Program-made: the position numbers and the translations under genes
In this document: positions 1-6,540 of the stretch, piece by piece
How the letters are laid out: every line of letters starts with the position of its first letter
Position numbering within the stretch: the first letter of the stretch is position 1
NCBI GenBank assembly: GCA_964343805.1
Contig: CAYFLR010000080.1
Coordinates: forward strand, 1-21,846
Source: CAYFLR01 sp964343805
Lineage (GTDB): Bacteria; Bdellovibrionota_B; Oligoflexia; CAYFLR01
Length of the DNA stretch: 21,846 nt
Direction of reading: 5' to 3'
The notes under the pieces: generated by a model
The model's input: only the letters and a program-made list of their open reading frames with translations
What the model was told of the DNA's origin: nothing
Database searches by the model: none

Positions 1-520
1 GTTCTGGTGCGGCAAAAGGATCATCTGCAGCCGGAGCTGCTGCCTCAGGTTCTGGCGCGGCAAAGGGATCTCCCTCTACCACTGTTTCGGTCGGTGTGGG
101 AGCTTCAGCTGCGGGGGCACCAAAAGGATCGTCTGCAACAACGGTCTCTTTGGGAGGGTTTTGATTATCTGTATACATGGTATCCGCATCAATGGTGTCA
201 TTATGATCCATTGGCGGTTTAACTGTGATTTCATTGGTATCAGGCGCATTAGTGGTATTGGCTATTCCCTCAGAAGATGCTTTGGGAGCAATATCAGGGG
301 TGTCACCTAATAGGTCGGACATATCGAAGTCGGTAGAGGCATCATCCTCTTCCTCTTCGTCATCGTCGGAAGACATGAGCATATCGTCGCTAGAGTCTTC
401 CTCGCTATCCGAATCATCGTCATCAGAGGCCATTAACGGTTCCTCTTCAGACTCGTCTTCTTCTTCCTCGGGCATGTTTTCAGCACTGAACATGTCCCCA
501 AAGTCGATCTCTTCACTCAT
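1..520 (-). CDS. Acidic protein with DPFxAP repeats, 5' part only
   Basis: The minus strand is open from an ATG at 520 to the window edge, about 173 codons, with no stop. An in-frame TAG lies 9 bases upstream of the ATG, so the reading frame cannot start earlier; an AAAGG-like site precedes it. Residues 1 to about 70 are extremely acidic, with runs of E and D and Met-rich islands. A Thr/Asn/Pro-rich stretch follows, then repeats of the form D-P-F-[GA]-A-P separated by Ala/Pro/Glu-rich spacers (DDPFGAP, GDPFAAP, DDPFAAP). No signal peptide or membrane segment is visible, so a cytoplasmic or adaptor-like disordered region is likely. I do not recognise a family. The plus-strand poly-Ser reading frame over the same bases is the antisense shadow of the Asp/Glu codons. 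Confidence 0.75.
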   Translation of the reverse strand, partial: MSEEIDFGDMFSAENMPEEEEDESEEEPLMASDDDDSDSEEDSSDDMLMSSDDDEEEEDDASTDFDMSDLLGDTPDIAPKASSEGIANTTNAPDTNEITVKPPMDHNDTIDADTMYTDNQNPPKETVVADDPFGAPAAEAPTPTETVVEGDPFAAPEPEAAAPAADDPFAAPE

Positions 521-685
521 TCCATTCTAGCCTTTGTTTTAATTTACCTTCATACATTTTGTTAATCGGTAAAAGGTTAAAAAAAATTAGTGAAAAAAAT
601 AAAAAGAAGTAAAAAAAATATAAAAAACAGCTAGTAAATGGATATTTGGAGATGGGTAAATCAACGGGGAGGTTACATTTTGTCT

Positions 686-718
686 GGTATAAAAATGAGT
701 AAGTCACATTCTTATACC
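686..718. promoter_or_regulatory. 33-bp palindrome, probable sigma-54 activator (enhancer) site
   Basis: The arms read GGTATAAnAATGnG on the left and CnCATTnTTATACC on the right, so 12 of 14 arm positions pair perfectly around a 5-base centre. The centre (702) is about 108 bp upstream of the start predicted from the -24/-12 element. Dimeric bacterial enhancer-binding proteins commonly bind such dyads at -80 to -150. The identity of the activator is not visible in the window. Confidence 0.6.
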
Positions 719-782
719 GCCCTTTCTCCTTTTTATACTTCTATAACTATATGAAAATACAGGGGTAAAGCTTTGTTGACAC

Positions 783-800
783 TTGGCACGTACTTTGCAA
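783..800 (+). promoter_or_regulatory. Sigma-54 (RpoN) promoter
   Basis: TTGGCACG (783-790), four bases, then TTGCAA (795-800) matches the RpoN consensus TTGGCACGnnnnTTGCW exactly. The invariant GG (785-786) and GC (797-798) are separated by the required 10 bases. The predicted start is near 810, giving a leader of about 46 nt to the ATG at 857. A TTGACA at 776-781 overlaps the upstream edge, but no good -10 follows it. Confidence 0.85.
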
Positions 801-856
801 TGTTATTTCGGTACAAAGAAGATAACATTTATTGAACACCTACTTAGGAGAATGAA

Positions 857-1642
857 ATGAAAAAATTAATCGTACTATTAGGAGCTGTAGTTGCATTGAC
901 ATCTTTTTCTAGCGTTGGATTTGCTCGGCAGGTCAAAAGACTTCGTTTAGAAATGGGGGATCAACATTTAAGAGGAAGCAGTGTTATTAAACTGAAGCAA
1001 GAAATCCGTAATCAGTATCCCAATTTTCGTCTTCGTAATGCGGATCTTATCAAAGTAAGGCTCGTGGCTAAATCAAAGCGTGGTAGAGGTCGTGCTTCTT
1101 TAGTTGTTGGACAACAACAATCTATGGATTACATCGTTAATGGAAATCCTCAGGAGTTTTGGGACAGTGCTAACTACACTTTCGATCGAGTCGTAATTGA
1201 TAATCCAAGCTGGGACAGCACCGGTCGTTGGCAAATTCATCTACAAGGTAACTTTATCGTTCGCCGAGTGGTTGTTGTTGTTGAAAAACAAGGTGGGTAT
1301 AACCCCAACCCAAATCCTGGGTACAATCAATGGCAATATGTTAATACCATCGAACCTCCTGTAGGCTATTACAATACTTTTTATCTCCAAGTAAACCAAC
1401 AAGCGAGAGCGGTTAAGTTTGTTTCTCATTACGGAGAGAGTAAAATCACTGAGGTATTTGCTTATTTTGGAAACGGCGGATCCCAGCGTATGTCTGGCCT
1501 AGAAGGACATGTAAAAAAACGTGATCAGAAGCAGCAAAGCTTTGGAAATGGTTATAGATATGTGCAGGAACTTCAGATTAAGACCTCTTCTCGTAAGTGG
1601 CTTAAGCCTGGAAAATTTGATGTCTATGTATTAACCTACTAA
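857..1642 (+). CDS. Exported beta-rich protein of unknown function
   Basis: 261 residues starting at an ATG six bases after a good AGGAG (846-850). Residues 1-23 form a signal peptide (basic MKK start, hydrophobic core, GFA cleavage site), so the protein is exported to the periplasm or beyond. The mature part falls into two beta-rich, basic halves of about 115 residues. They are joined by a Pro/Asn/Gly linker around residues 146-156 that repeats NPNP. The first half carries many alternating Val/Arg strands; the second has aromatic-rich strands and ends in a Lys-rich YVxxL-type sheet. No catalytic motif is visible. A two-domain beta-sandwich, as seen in unnamed exported proteins of Bdellovibrio-like bacteria, is my best guess. 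It is a single-gene unit, with a sigma-54 promoter in front and a terminator behind. Confidence 0.85.
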   Translation: MKKLIVLLGAVVALTSFSSVGFARQVKRLRLEMGDQHLRGSSVIKLKQEIRNQYPNFRLRNADLIKVRLVAKSKRGRGRASLVVGQQQSMDYIVNGNPQEFWDSANYTFDRVVIDNPSWDSTGRWQIHLQGNFIVRRVVVVVEKQGGYNPNPNPGYNQWQYVNTIEPPVGYYNTFYLQVNQQARAVKFVSHYGESKITEVFAYFGNGGSQRMSGLEGHVKKRDQKQQSFGNGYRYVQELQIKTSSRKWLKPGKFDVYVLTY

Positions 1643-1670
1643 GTTAAATATTAAAATTGAGTTGAAAATG

Positions 1671-1705
1671 AGCCTGCATCATTTAGTTGATGCGGGCTTT
1701 TTTTT
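1671..1705 (+). terminator. Rho-independent terminator of the exported beta-rich gene
   Basis: AGCCTGCATC (1671-1680) pairs with GATGCGGGCT (1689-1698) through one G-U wobble around an 8-base loop, followed by eight T (1698-1705). It begins 28 bases after the stop at 1642. The T-tract reaches into the last codons of the convergent gene that ends at 1704. Confidence 0.9.
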
Positions 1706-2540
1706 ATTCTACGGGATCGAGATAGCTATCAGGATCGTCAAAAATCTTTTGCAATACCTGCGAAAGCTGAGCGGCATGAGATCCATCTAGAATTCTATGA
1801 TCAAAGGTGACAAATAGGCGGAGCACTTTTCCTACTTTTAGTTCTTTATTTTCTACCACTGCTTCATCTTTGACTGGGCCAATAGAAACTAGCATAGGAA
1901 CCCGACTATAGGGGACGATGGGTACATATGCTTGTTCGAGTCCTAGGGTAGCGATATTGGTGAGCATAACCGAGCCAAAAGCATCATGAGGTATACCAAA
2001 CCATTTGAGATTTAAATTGAGAGTATAAGATAAAAAGGCAGTGAAGTTCAAAAGTGGTCTAGTTATAAAAAAGGGAAGCCAGCGAAAGAGATTTCGGGTT
2101 TGTTCAAAGTCACTATCTTCACATCGTTTTACTTTTTTGAGTCGATGAGAAAATTCATCTAAAATTGCACGCAGGGATTTTTTCTCCGCCTGGCGAATGG
2201 TGACACCTGATAGATCAAACTCCCCCGTTTTCTTATCTTTAAAAAAAACTTGGGCAAACACTCCTACCTCTTTGCGTTTAAAAATTCTCCGATAGCGTAT
2301 CAGAGCATTGGCATCGGGGGTTTCATTGAGGACTATGGCTACCGATTTCATCAATACTTGCAGCAGTGTGAGAGGGGCCCGGTGCTTTTTACGAAAGCGA
2401 GCAATGTAATCTAGGACTTTTTCTGGCCTGAGGGTTATGGTCCCGTAAACGCTAGGGTCACTGGGGCTGCCCCAGGTGGCCAAGCCAATTTTACGCATAG
2501 GTGAATAGCTCTCTTTAGAGTTTAGTTGCAAATTTTTCAT
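1704..2540 (-). CDS. Stand-alone 2-oxoacid dehydrogenase E2-type acyltransferase domain
   Basis: 278 residues; ATG at 2540 preceded by GAGAGGAAC. It resembles the catalytic domain of E2 (dihydrolipoamide acyltransferase) and chloramphenicol-acetyltransferase-fold enzymes. The signature DHRILDG lies at residues 247-253 near the C terminus, with the catalytic His at 248 and Asp at 252. Before it is the typical stretch of a TNIATLG segment and a VPxLVSIG strand. There is no lipoyl domain and no peripheral-subunit-binding domain, and no E1 or E3 gene lies nearby. It is therefore unlikely to be part of a normal pyruvate or branched-chain dehydrogenase complex and may transfer acyl groups from CoA to another acceptor. 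It is divergent from the LysR gene, 62 bp away, which makes it a likely target of that regulator. Substrate unknown. Confidence 0.85.
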   Translation of the reverse strand: MKNLQLNSKESYSPMRKIGLATWGSPSDPSVYGTITLRPEKVLDYIARFRKKHRAPLTLLQVLMKSVAIVLNETPDANALIRYRRIFKRKEVGVFAQVFFKDKKTGEFDLSGVTIRQAEKKSLRAILDEFSHRLKKVKRCEDSDFEQTRNLFRWLPFFITRPLLNFTAFLSYTLNLNLKWFGIPHDAFGSVMLTNIATLGLEQAYVPIVPYSRVPMLVSIGPVKDEAVVENKELKVGKVLRLFVTFDHRILDGSHAAQLSQVLQKIFDDPDSYLDPVE

Positions 2541-2562
2541 AGTTCCTCTCTTTTATACAAGG

Positions 2563-2577
2563 TACAATATTAATGTA
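2563..2577. promoter_or_regulatory. 15-bp dyad, candidate LysR-type operator
   Basis: TACAATA and TAATGTA flank a central T, pairing at 6 of 7 positions. It sits in the 62-bp gap between the acyltransferase and LysR genes. LysR-type regulators typically bind 15-bp dyads of the T-N11-A kind in such divergent gaps, controlling themselves and the neighbour. Confidence 0.45.
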
Positions 2578-2602
2578 ATCTGACTCAGGAATGAAGTAAA
2601 TT

Positions 2603-3544
2603 ATGGCGATTTTGAATTATTTGGAATGTTTTATTGCGGTGGCCGAGACTCTCAATTTTACCAAAGCAGGTTATCGTTTAAAAGTGGCCCAGCCCTCTAT
2701 TTCTCGCCAGATCAAATTACTTGAAGAGCAGTTGAATACCAAATTATTTATTCGTGACCATCATCAAGTTGTCCTTACCGAAGAGGGAAGTAAATTAAAA
2801 AATCGGTTAAAACCTCTCTTGCAGGAGGTGAATCTTTGTTTGGAAGATACTAAGAATCGAACAGAGGTGATTGCCGGTAAGGTTGCTTTTGGCTGTCTAA
2901 CTGAAGTGGGGCAGTCAACCTTTATGTCCCTCTTGCTGCAGTTTCAAAAAAGTTACCAGAATATTCAGCTCATGGTCTCTTATTTAAAAGAGTTTGAAAT
3001 TGTAGAGGGGGTGAAAAAAGGGACTTTAGATTTTGGAGTGATTACTTCGGCTTTGGTACAAGAGAATATTCGAGCTTACCCTTTGTTAAAAGAACGAGTA
3101 GTATTGGTTTCTCATCCAGATATGAAGGTGAATATTGAGCAGTTGATTAGGTATGATTTTGTGGTCTATCGTCATTTAGATCCCTTATTGGTTTCCTATC
3201 TAAAACGTTTTTACCCATCTATTACCTATAATAGATTGAACGTGAAACTCGCTGTTAATTCTCATCGCAGCATGGTTGAATCTCTCCAATCCCATCCCTA
3301 TTTGGCGGTGGTGCCTTATCTCAGTGTAGAGAAAGAGTTATCCGAGGGGCATCTTCAACTCGCCTCACAAAATGAAATGATTTCTGATCTTTACCTCATA
3401 TTGCACGAAAACCAACTCATGGAAAAGAGAAAGACCCTCTTTAGAGACTTCTTATTAAGGCAGACCCAGTTGCTCCAAAAAGATTGGCTTGACCCTCGCC
3501 ATGTGATTAGCTGGAAGGCAAATCTCAAAACTTCATCGGAGTGA
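2603..3544 (+). CDS. LysR-family transcriptional regulator
   Basis: 313 residues, the usual LysR length. The N-terminal winged helix-turn-helix spans about residues 2-61, with the typical FxAVAETLNFTKA helix and a QPSISRQIKLLEEQL recognition helix. The rest is a LysR substrate-binding domain with two alpha/beta lobes that sense a small co-inducer. The ATG follows a modest AGGAA (2588-2592). The divergent acyltransferase gene and the intervening 15-bp dyad point to classical control of the neighbour. Unusually, the downstream FG-GAP protein gene begins 3 bp after the stop, so the regulator is probably co-transcribed with it. The co-inducer cannot be inferred. Confidence 0.92.
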   Translation: MAILNYLECFIAVAETLNFTKAGYRLKVAQPSISRQIKLLEEQLNTKLFIRDHHQVVLTEEGSKLKNRLKPLLQEVNLCLEDTKNRTEVIAGKVAFGCLTEVGQSTFMSLLLQFQKSYQNIQLMVSYLKEFEIVEGVKKGTLDFGVITSALVQENIRAYPLLKERVVLVSHPDMKVNIEQLIRYDFVVYRHLDPLLVSYLKRFYPSITYNRLNVKLAVNSHRSMVESLQSHPYLAVVPYLSVEKELSEGHLQLASQNEMISDLYLILHENQLMEKRKTLFRDFLLRQTQLLQKDWLDPRHVISWKANLKTSSE

Positions 3545-3547
3545 CTT

Positions 3548-4687
3548 ATGATTAGGATGAGCCTTTGCTTTATTCTCTTTACTACCATTTCATTTCAGCT
3601 AACGGCTCTTGGGCTGCAATTTGAAACGGTTGATCTGGAAACCGCAGCTGCTCCAGAGGATATGGCTTTCCTAGATGTTAATGGAGATGGCTTCAAAGAT
3701 ATCGTGGTCGTTTGCCAAGAGGATCGGTTGGTACGCGTTTTCATCCAGAGTTCCAAGAGGGTGGGAGCATTTCTAAAATACTATGACTATCGGGTCCAGG
3801 TGCCATCTGAAGTGGATTTTAAGTCCGAACCCATAGATTTAAAAGTAGCCGACTTAAACGGTGACAGTCGTGCAGATCTAGTTCTTTCCCATCAAAATCA
3901 TGAGACTTTGACTCTTATGTTCAATGATGGCAAGGGACAGTTTCACCAACAATCTTTCTTTTTTCCCTTTTGGGATATTGTAGATTTCGAACTCGGTGAT
4001 GTGAATGGGGATGGTCAGCCTGACTTGGTTGTAATGAATGACTTTTCCTTTGCGGTTCATTTTGGTCAGCGAGGAGGCTTTTCAAGTCGCCCAGTCTATA
4101 TGTATGATTTGGTGACTGATATTACAGGGCTTTTAACTCTTGAGTTGGGCGATGTGAACCATGATGGAAATCTCGATGTGGTGATGCTGAATTCCTTACT
4201 GCGCTCGGTCATTATTTTTAAAGGAAATGGTCGTGGACATTTTAATAGGCTCGGTAATGAACCCAAAACAGGACCTGTACCCTATGTCCTTAAACTAAAA
4301 GATGTGGATCAGGATGATTATCTTGATATGGTAGTAGGGAACTACTCTTCCATGGTGTCAAATATTCACTATCAATCTTCGGCGCGACCCAGTTATGAGT
4401 CTGACCGAGCAGTACTTAGTAAAAAGGTGGCTGATATTATCATTGAAGATATTAACCATGATTCCTATATGGATCTTCTTGCGCTCAACTTTGTGGATCA
4501 GGAACTGATGATTTTACCAGGGGGGAGAGATCGCTATTTTGATCAAGCGAATATTAAGAGGTTCTCCATGCCTGCCCAGCCGGTACGTATTATTGCTGCT
4601 AATATTGATGGGGATAATCGAAAAGATCTACTTATACTATCCTCTCAGGATGATTTGGTAAGGATTTTGTACCAGAAGGCAAAATAA
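3548..4687 (+). CDS. Exported FG-GAP/VCBS seven-motif beta-propeller protein
   Basis: 379 residues with an N-terminal hydrophobic signal peptide (about residues 1-22). Seven calcium-loop motifs of the DxNxDGxxD kind occur at residues 43-51, 102-110, 151-159, 202-210, 252-260, 301-309 and 352-360, about 50 residues apart. The first four are close to consensus (for example DVNGDGFKD). The later three drift (DVDQDDYLD, DINHDSYMD, NIDGDNRKD). This spacing fits an integrin-alpha-like seven-bladed propeller that fills nearly the whole protein, with no added enzymatic or adhesive domain. Such propellers usually bind proteins or sugars at the cell surface. A GGAG inside the LysR 3' end serves as ribosome site, so the two genes are likely translated from one message. 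An alternative ATG lies three codons in. The ligand is unknown. Confidence 0.85.
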   Translation: MIRMSLCFILFTTISFQLTALGLQFETVDLETAAAPEDMAFLDVNGDGFKDIVVVCQEDRLVRVFIQSSKRVGAFLKYYDYRVQVPSEVDFKSEPIDLKVADLNGDSRADLVLSHQNHETLTLMFNDGKGQFHQQSFFFPFWDIVDFELGDVNGDGQPDLVVMNDFSFAVHFGQRGGFSSRPVYMYDLVTDITGLLTLELGDVNHDGNLDVVMLNSLLRSVIIFKGNGRGHFNRLGNEPKTGPVPYVLKLKDVDQDDYLDMVVGNYSSMVSNIHYQSSARPSYESDRAVLSKKVADIIIEDINHDSYMDLLALNFVDQELMILPGGRDRYFDQANIKRFSMPAQPVRIIAANIDGDNRKDLLILSSQDDLVRILYQKAK

Positions 4688-4695
4688 TTGCCAAA

Positions 4696-4724
4696 TTTGT
4701 CAAAAACCTCCTTAAATTGACAAA
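4696..4724. repeat. Perfect 8-bp inverted repeat TTTGTCAA/TTGACAAA
   Basis: TTTGTCAA (4696-4703) and TTGACAAA (4717-4724) are exact reverse complements around a 13-base spacer, starting 9 bases after the FG-GAP gene stop. No T-run follows, so it is a poor terminator. The right arm contains a -35-like TTGACA. It could be an operator or an RNA hairpin that protects the upstream message. Confidence 0.5.
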
Positions 4725-4814
4725 GATGTCTTAATATTTACTAGAAAAAATCCCTAGTTTCTTCAAATAAGTTCCAAATATTGTAAATTTTATCCTTAAA
4801 AAACAATGTCTTAC

Positions 4815-4834
4815 TGATATAAGTTTTTATAAGT
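4815..4834 (+). promoter_or_regulatory. Possible extended -10 promoter with TATAAGT direct repeats
   Basis: TGaTATAAG (4815-4823) resembles an extended -10 element. TATAAGT occurs twice (4818-4824 and 4828-4834) at a 10-bp period, the spacing used by many response regulators. No good -35 is seen, so this is tentative. It lies about 100 bp before the protease start. Confidence 0.3.
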
Positions 4835-4912
4835 CAAATTCATTGGCCAGGTAGTCAGAGTTGTGTTAGAACATTATCTAAACAATACGAAGAGAAAGTG
4901 CTTAACCACAGC

Positions 4913-4917
4913 GGGAG
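4913..4917 (+). promoter_or_regulatory. Ribosome binding site that fixes the protease start
   Basis: GGGAG lies seven bases before the ATG at 4925. An upstream in-frame GTG at 4898 has no comparable site and would put the ribosome site inside the coding region. The start at 4925 also begins directly with a signal peptide. Confidence 0.7.
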
Positions 4918-4924
4918 ACTGAGT

Positions 4925-6400
4925 ATGAGTAAAGTCAAGATTCTATGTGTCATGTGTTTATCAGTATTAGCTGGAACCTTATATGGTGTACCAGTTGCTA
5001 TTATTGACTCAGGAACTGACTTTCAACATTCTTACTTTCAAGGTCACCTTATTGAAGAGCTTGATGAGGCGGGAAACGAAGTTGACGATGATGGCAACGG
5101 CTATGTAGATGACACCTTTGGCTGGAATTTCGCTGAGAAAAACGGAGTTCAAGTAGATTACGACATGATCCCAGCCGATTTTGCAGATTATGTTAAAGGT
5201 CTTGATATATTAATGACCCTCAATGCTGATTTGGATGTTTCTGCTGAGGATATGTCCTGGATCAGAGAAAAGTGGCTCGGTCCTGGTAACGCTCGTTTCC
5301 GTACCAACATTTCTTTAACCGCTACTTTTTCCCACGGAACCCACGTAGCAGGTATCTCATTAAGAGAGTCAAGTATGACCGCTAACATTATGGGTCTACA
5401 AATTATGCCTACCATCGAGTTTGTACTTGATGAGGTGGCCGATTCAGAAATTCCTGCTTCCGTTCTACTCAACGATAACAACGTAGAAGATCAAAATGAT
5501 AACAGCAATGGCAACGGTAATAGTACAGAGCCTGAAGTCACTGACGAAGACTTTATCAATCTCTTTAAAGAGTTAGCTGAAAAGAACTCTGATTCTTGGA
5601 CTGAAGAGATCAATATGCTAAGTTACCGTGGCGCAAAAGTGGCTAACTGCTCCTTTGGCTTTGGTTTCCCTCAAGCTAAAGACTTGATCATGAGACTCTG
5701 TATTCTTAATAATGTTGAGTGTGATGCTGATCGTGTCGATCGTCTAGCAAGAGCTTTCTTAGAGTTCTATAAAAGAAAAGATACTGAGCGCCTTATTGGC
5801 ACAGATACCAACATCATGTTTGTTGTGGCAGCTGGTAATGATGGCCTTGATAATGACATTTATCCAGATGAGCCTGCTAGCTACATAGCTGATAACATGT
5901 TAACTGTAGCTTCAGCAAACCATGACTCTAGCTCTTTGGCTGCATTCTCTAATTACGGAGCAACTACTGTAGACGTTGTGGCACCTGGTGAGATGGTTCA
6001 ATCTACTTATCCTCAGCATTTAAAAGGGATGATGAGCGGAACTTCTCAAGCTGCACCTTATGTCACAGGAGTTGTTGCTCAGATGCTTGATGTGAACCCC
6101 AGTTTAACTCCTGCTATGATCAAAGAGATTGTTATTAAAACAGCTGATAAAAAAGAGTGGTTAGAAGGAAAAGTGGTATCAGGTGGAATTGTTAACAGAG
6201 AGAGAGCGTTAAAAGCTGCAGAGCTTGCTGTTTCTATGCCTCTTAAGGAGACTATCCTCTTTGCTAACCTGGAAGTGAAAGATGTTCCAAGGATGTACTA
6301 TCGTGCTCCTAAGCTTTCTGCTGAAAGATCAAAGCTTTTCACTCCTGATATGCGCAACTTTGTGAAAGAGATTCTTTCCAAGGCTCGTCCTACAAGATAA
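4925..6400 (+). CDS. Exported subtilisin-family (S8) serine protease
   Basis: 491 residues from the ATG at 4925. Residues 1 to about 21 form a signal peptide. The catalytic triad is complete: Asp28 in VAIIDSGTD, His137 in SHGTHVAG and Ser374 in SGTSQAAP; the oxyanion Asn is N305 in AAGNDG. The first 110 residues after the catalytic Asp contain an acidic, Gly/Asn-rich segment (DDDGNGYVDD, about 54-63) that may bind calcium. A long insertion between the His and Ser blocks includes an Asn/Asp/Gly-rich linker at 183-202. The catalytic Asp follows the signal peptide by only a few residues, so the usual inhibitory propeptide is missing. The C-terminal 60 residues are not part of the S8 core. The gene stands alone between a 237-bp upstream gap and its own terminator. 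Substrate unknown. Confidence 0.93.
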   Translation: MSKVKILCVMCLSVLAGTLYGVPVAIIDSGTDFQHSYFQGHLIEELDEAGNEVDDDGNGYVDDTFGWNFAEKNGVQVDYDMIPADFADYVKGLDILMTLNADLDVSAEDMSWIREKWLGPGNARFRTNISLTATFSHGTHVAGISLRESSMTANIMGLQIMPTIEFVLDEVADSEIPASVLLNDNNVEDQNDNSNGNGNSTEPEVTDEDFINLFKELAEKNSDSWTEEINMLSYRGAKVANCSFGFGFPQAKDLIMRLCILNNVECDADRVDRLARAFLEFYKRKDTERLIGTDTNIMFVVAAGNDGLDNDIYPDEPASYIADNMLTVASANHDSSSLAAFSNYGATTVDVVAPGEMVQSTYPQHLKGMMSGTSQAAPYVTGVVAQMLDVNPSLTPAMIKEIVIKTADKKEWLEGKVVSGGIVNRERALKAAELAVSMPLKETILFANLEVKDVPRMYYRAPKLSAERSKLFTPDMRNFVKEILSKARPTR

Positions 6401-6424
6401 GACTCAATAATTAAAAGAAGTTAC

Positions 6425-6462
6425 AAGCACTGTCTGTTGATAGCAGACGGTGCTTTTTTTTT
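6425..6462 (+). terminator. Rho-independent terminator of the protease gene
   Basis: AAGCACTGTCTG (6425-6436) pairs with CAGACGGTGCTT (6444-6455) with one G-U wobble around a 7-base loop. It runs into a T-tract that ends at 6462. Confidence 0.92.
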
Positions 6463-6476
6463 GTCTCAGCTCTGCC

Positions 6477-6505
6477 TTGCAACAAAGACTATTTTTCCTT
6501 AGAAT
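6477..6505 (+). promoter_or_regulatory. Sigma-70-type promoter for the tetrad-repeat lipoprotein gene
   Basis: TTGCAA (6477-6482), a 17-base spacer and TAGAAT (6500-6505) match the housekeeping consensus at most positions. They lie just after the protease terminator. The predicted start is near 6512, giving a leader of about 28 nt. Confidence 0.55.
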
Positions 6506-6540
6506 TAACATAACTCCAAAAAATAATCGAAGGGGGAATT

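Larger units (their letters stand above)
521..856. other. 336-bp intergenic regulatory region
   Basis: This gap lies between two divergently transcribed genes. From left to right it holds a TTTACC/GGTAAA dyad (543-573), a cluster of A-tracts at about helical spacing (579-627), a 33-bp imperfect palindrome (686-718) and a sigma-54 promoter (783-800). The order palindrome, then about 65 bp, then -24/-12 element is the usual layout of a sigma-54 promoter with an upstream activator site. I see no convincing gene here; the short minus-strand open frame across 513-707 is low-complexity and overlaps the acidic gene. Confidence 0.7.

Noticed and set aside
7..530. Two plus-strand open frames, one rich in Ser runs
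   Set aside because: They are antisense to the acidic protein read from 520 leftward. The Ser runs are the complement of Asp/Glu codons, and neither frame has a ribosome site.
513..707. Short minus-strand open frame of 64 codons
   Set aside because: It is low-complexity Phe/Leu/Tyr-rich translation of A-tracts, overlaps the start of the acidic gene and includes half of the 33-bp palindrome.
776..806. Sigma-70 reading of TTGACA with TGTTAT
   Set aside because: The spacer would be 19 bases and the -10 is weak, while an exact sigma-54 promoter occupies the same bases.
4898..4924. GTG start for the protease
   Set aside because: No ribosome site precedes it, and the extra nine residues would sit in front of an otherwise good signal peptide.
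5807..5830. TTGGCACA inside the protease gene as a third sigma-54 promoter
   Set aside because: No TTGC at the -12 position follows, and it lies mid-gene.
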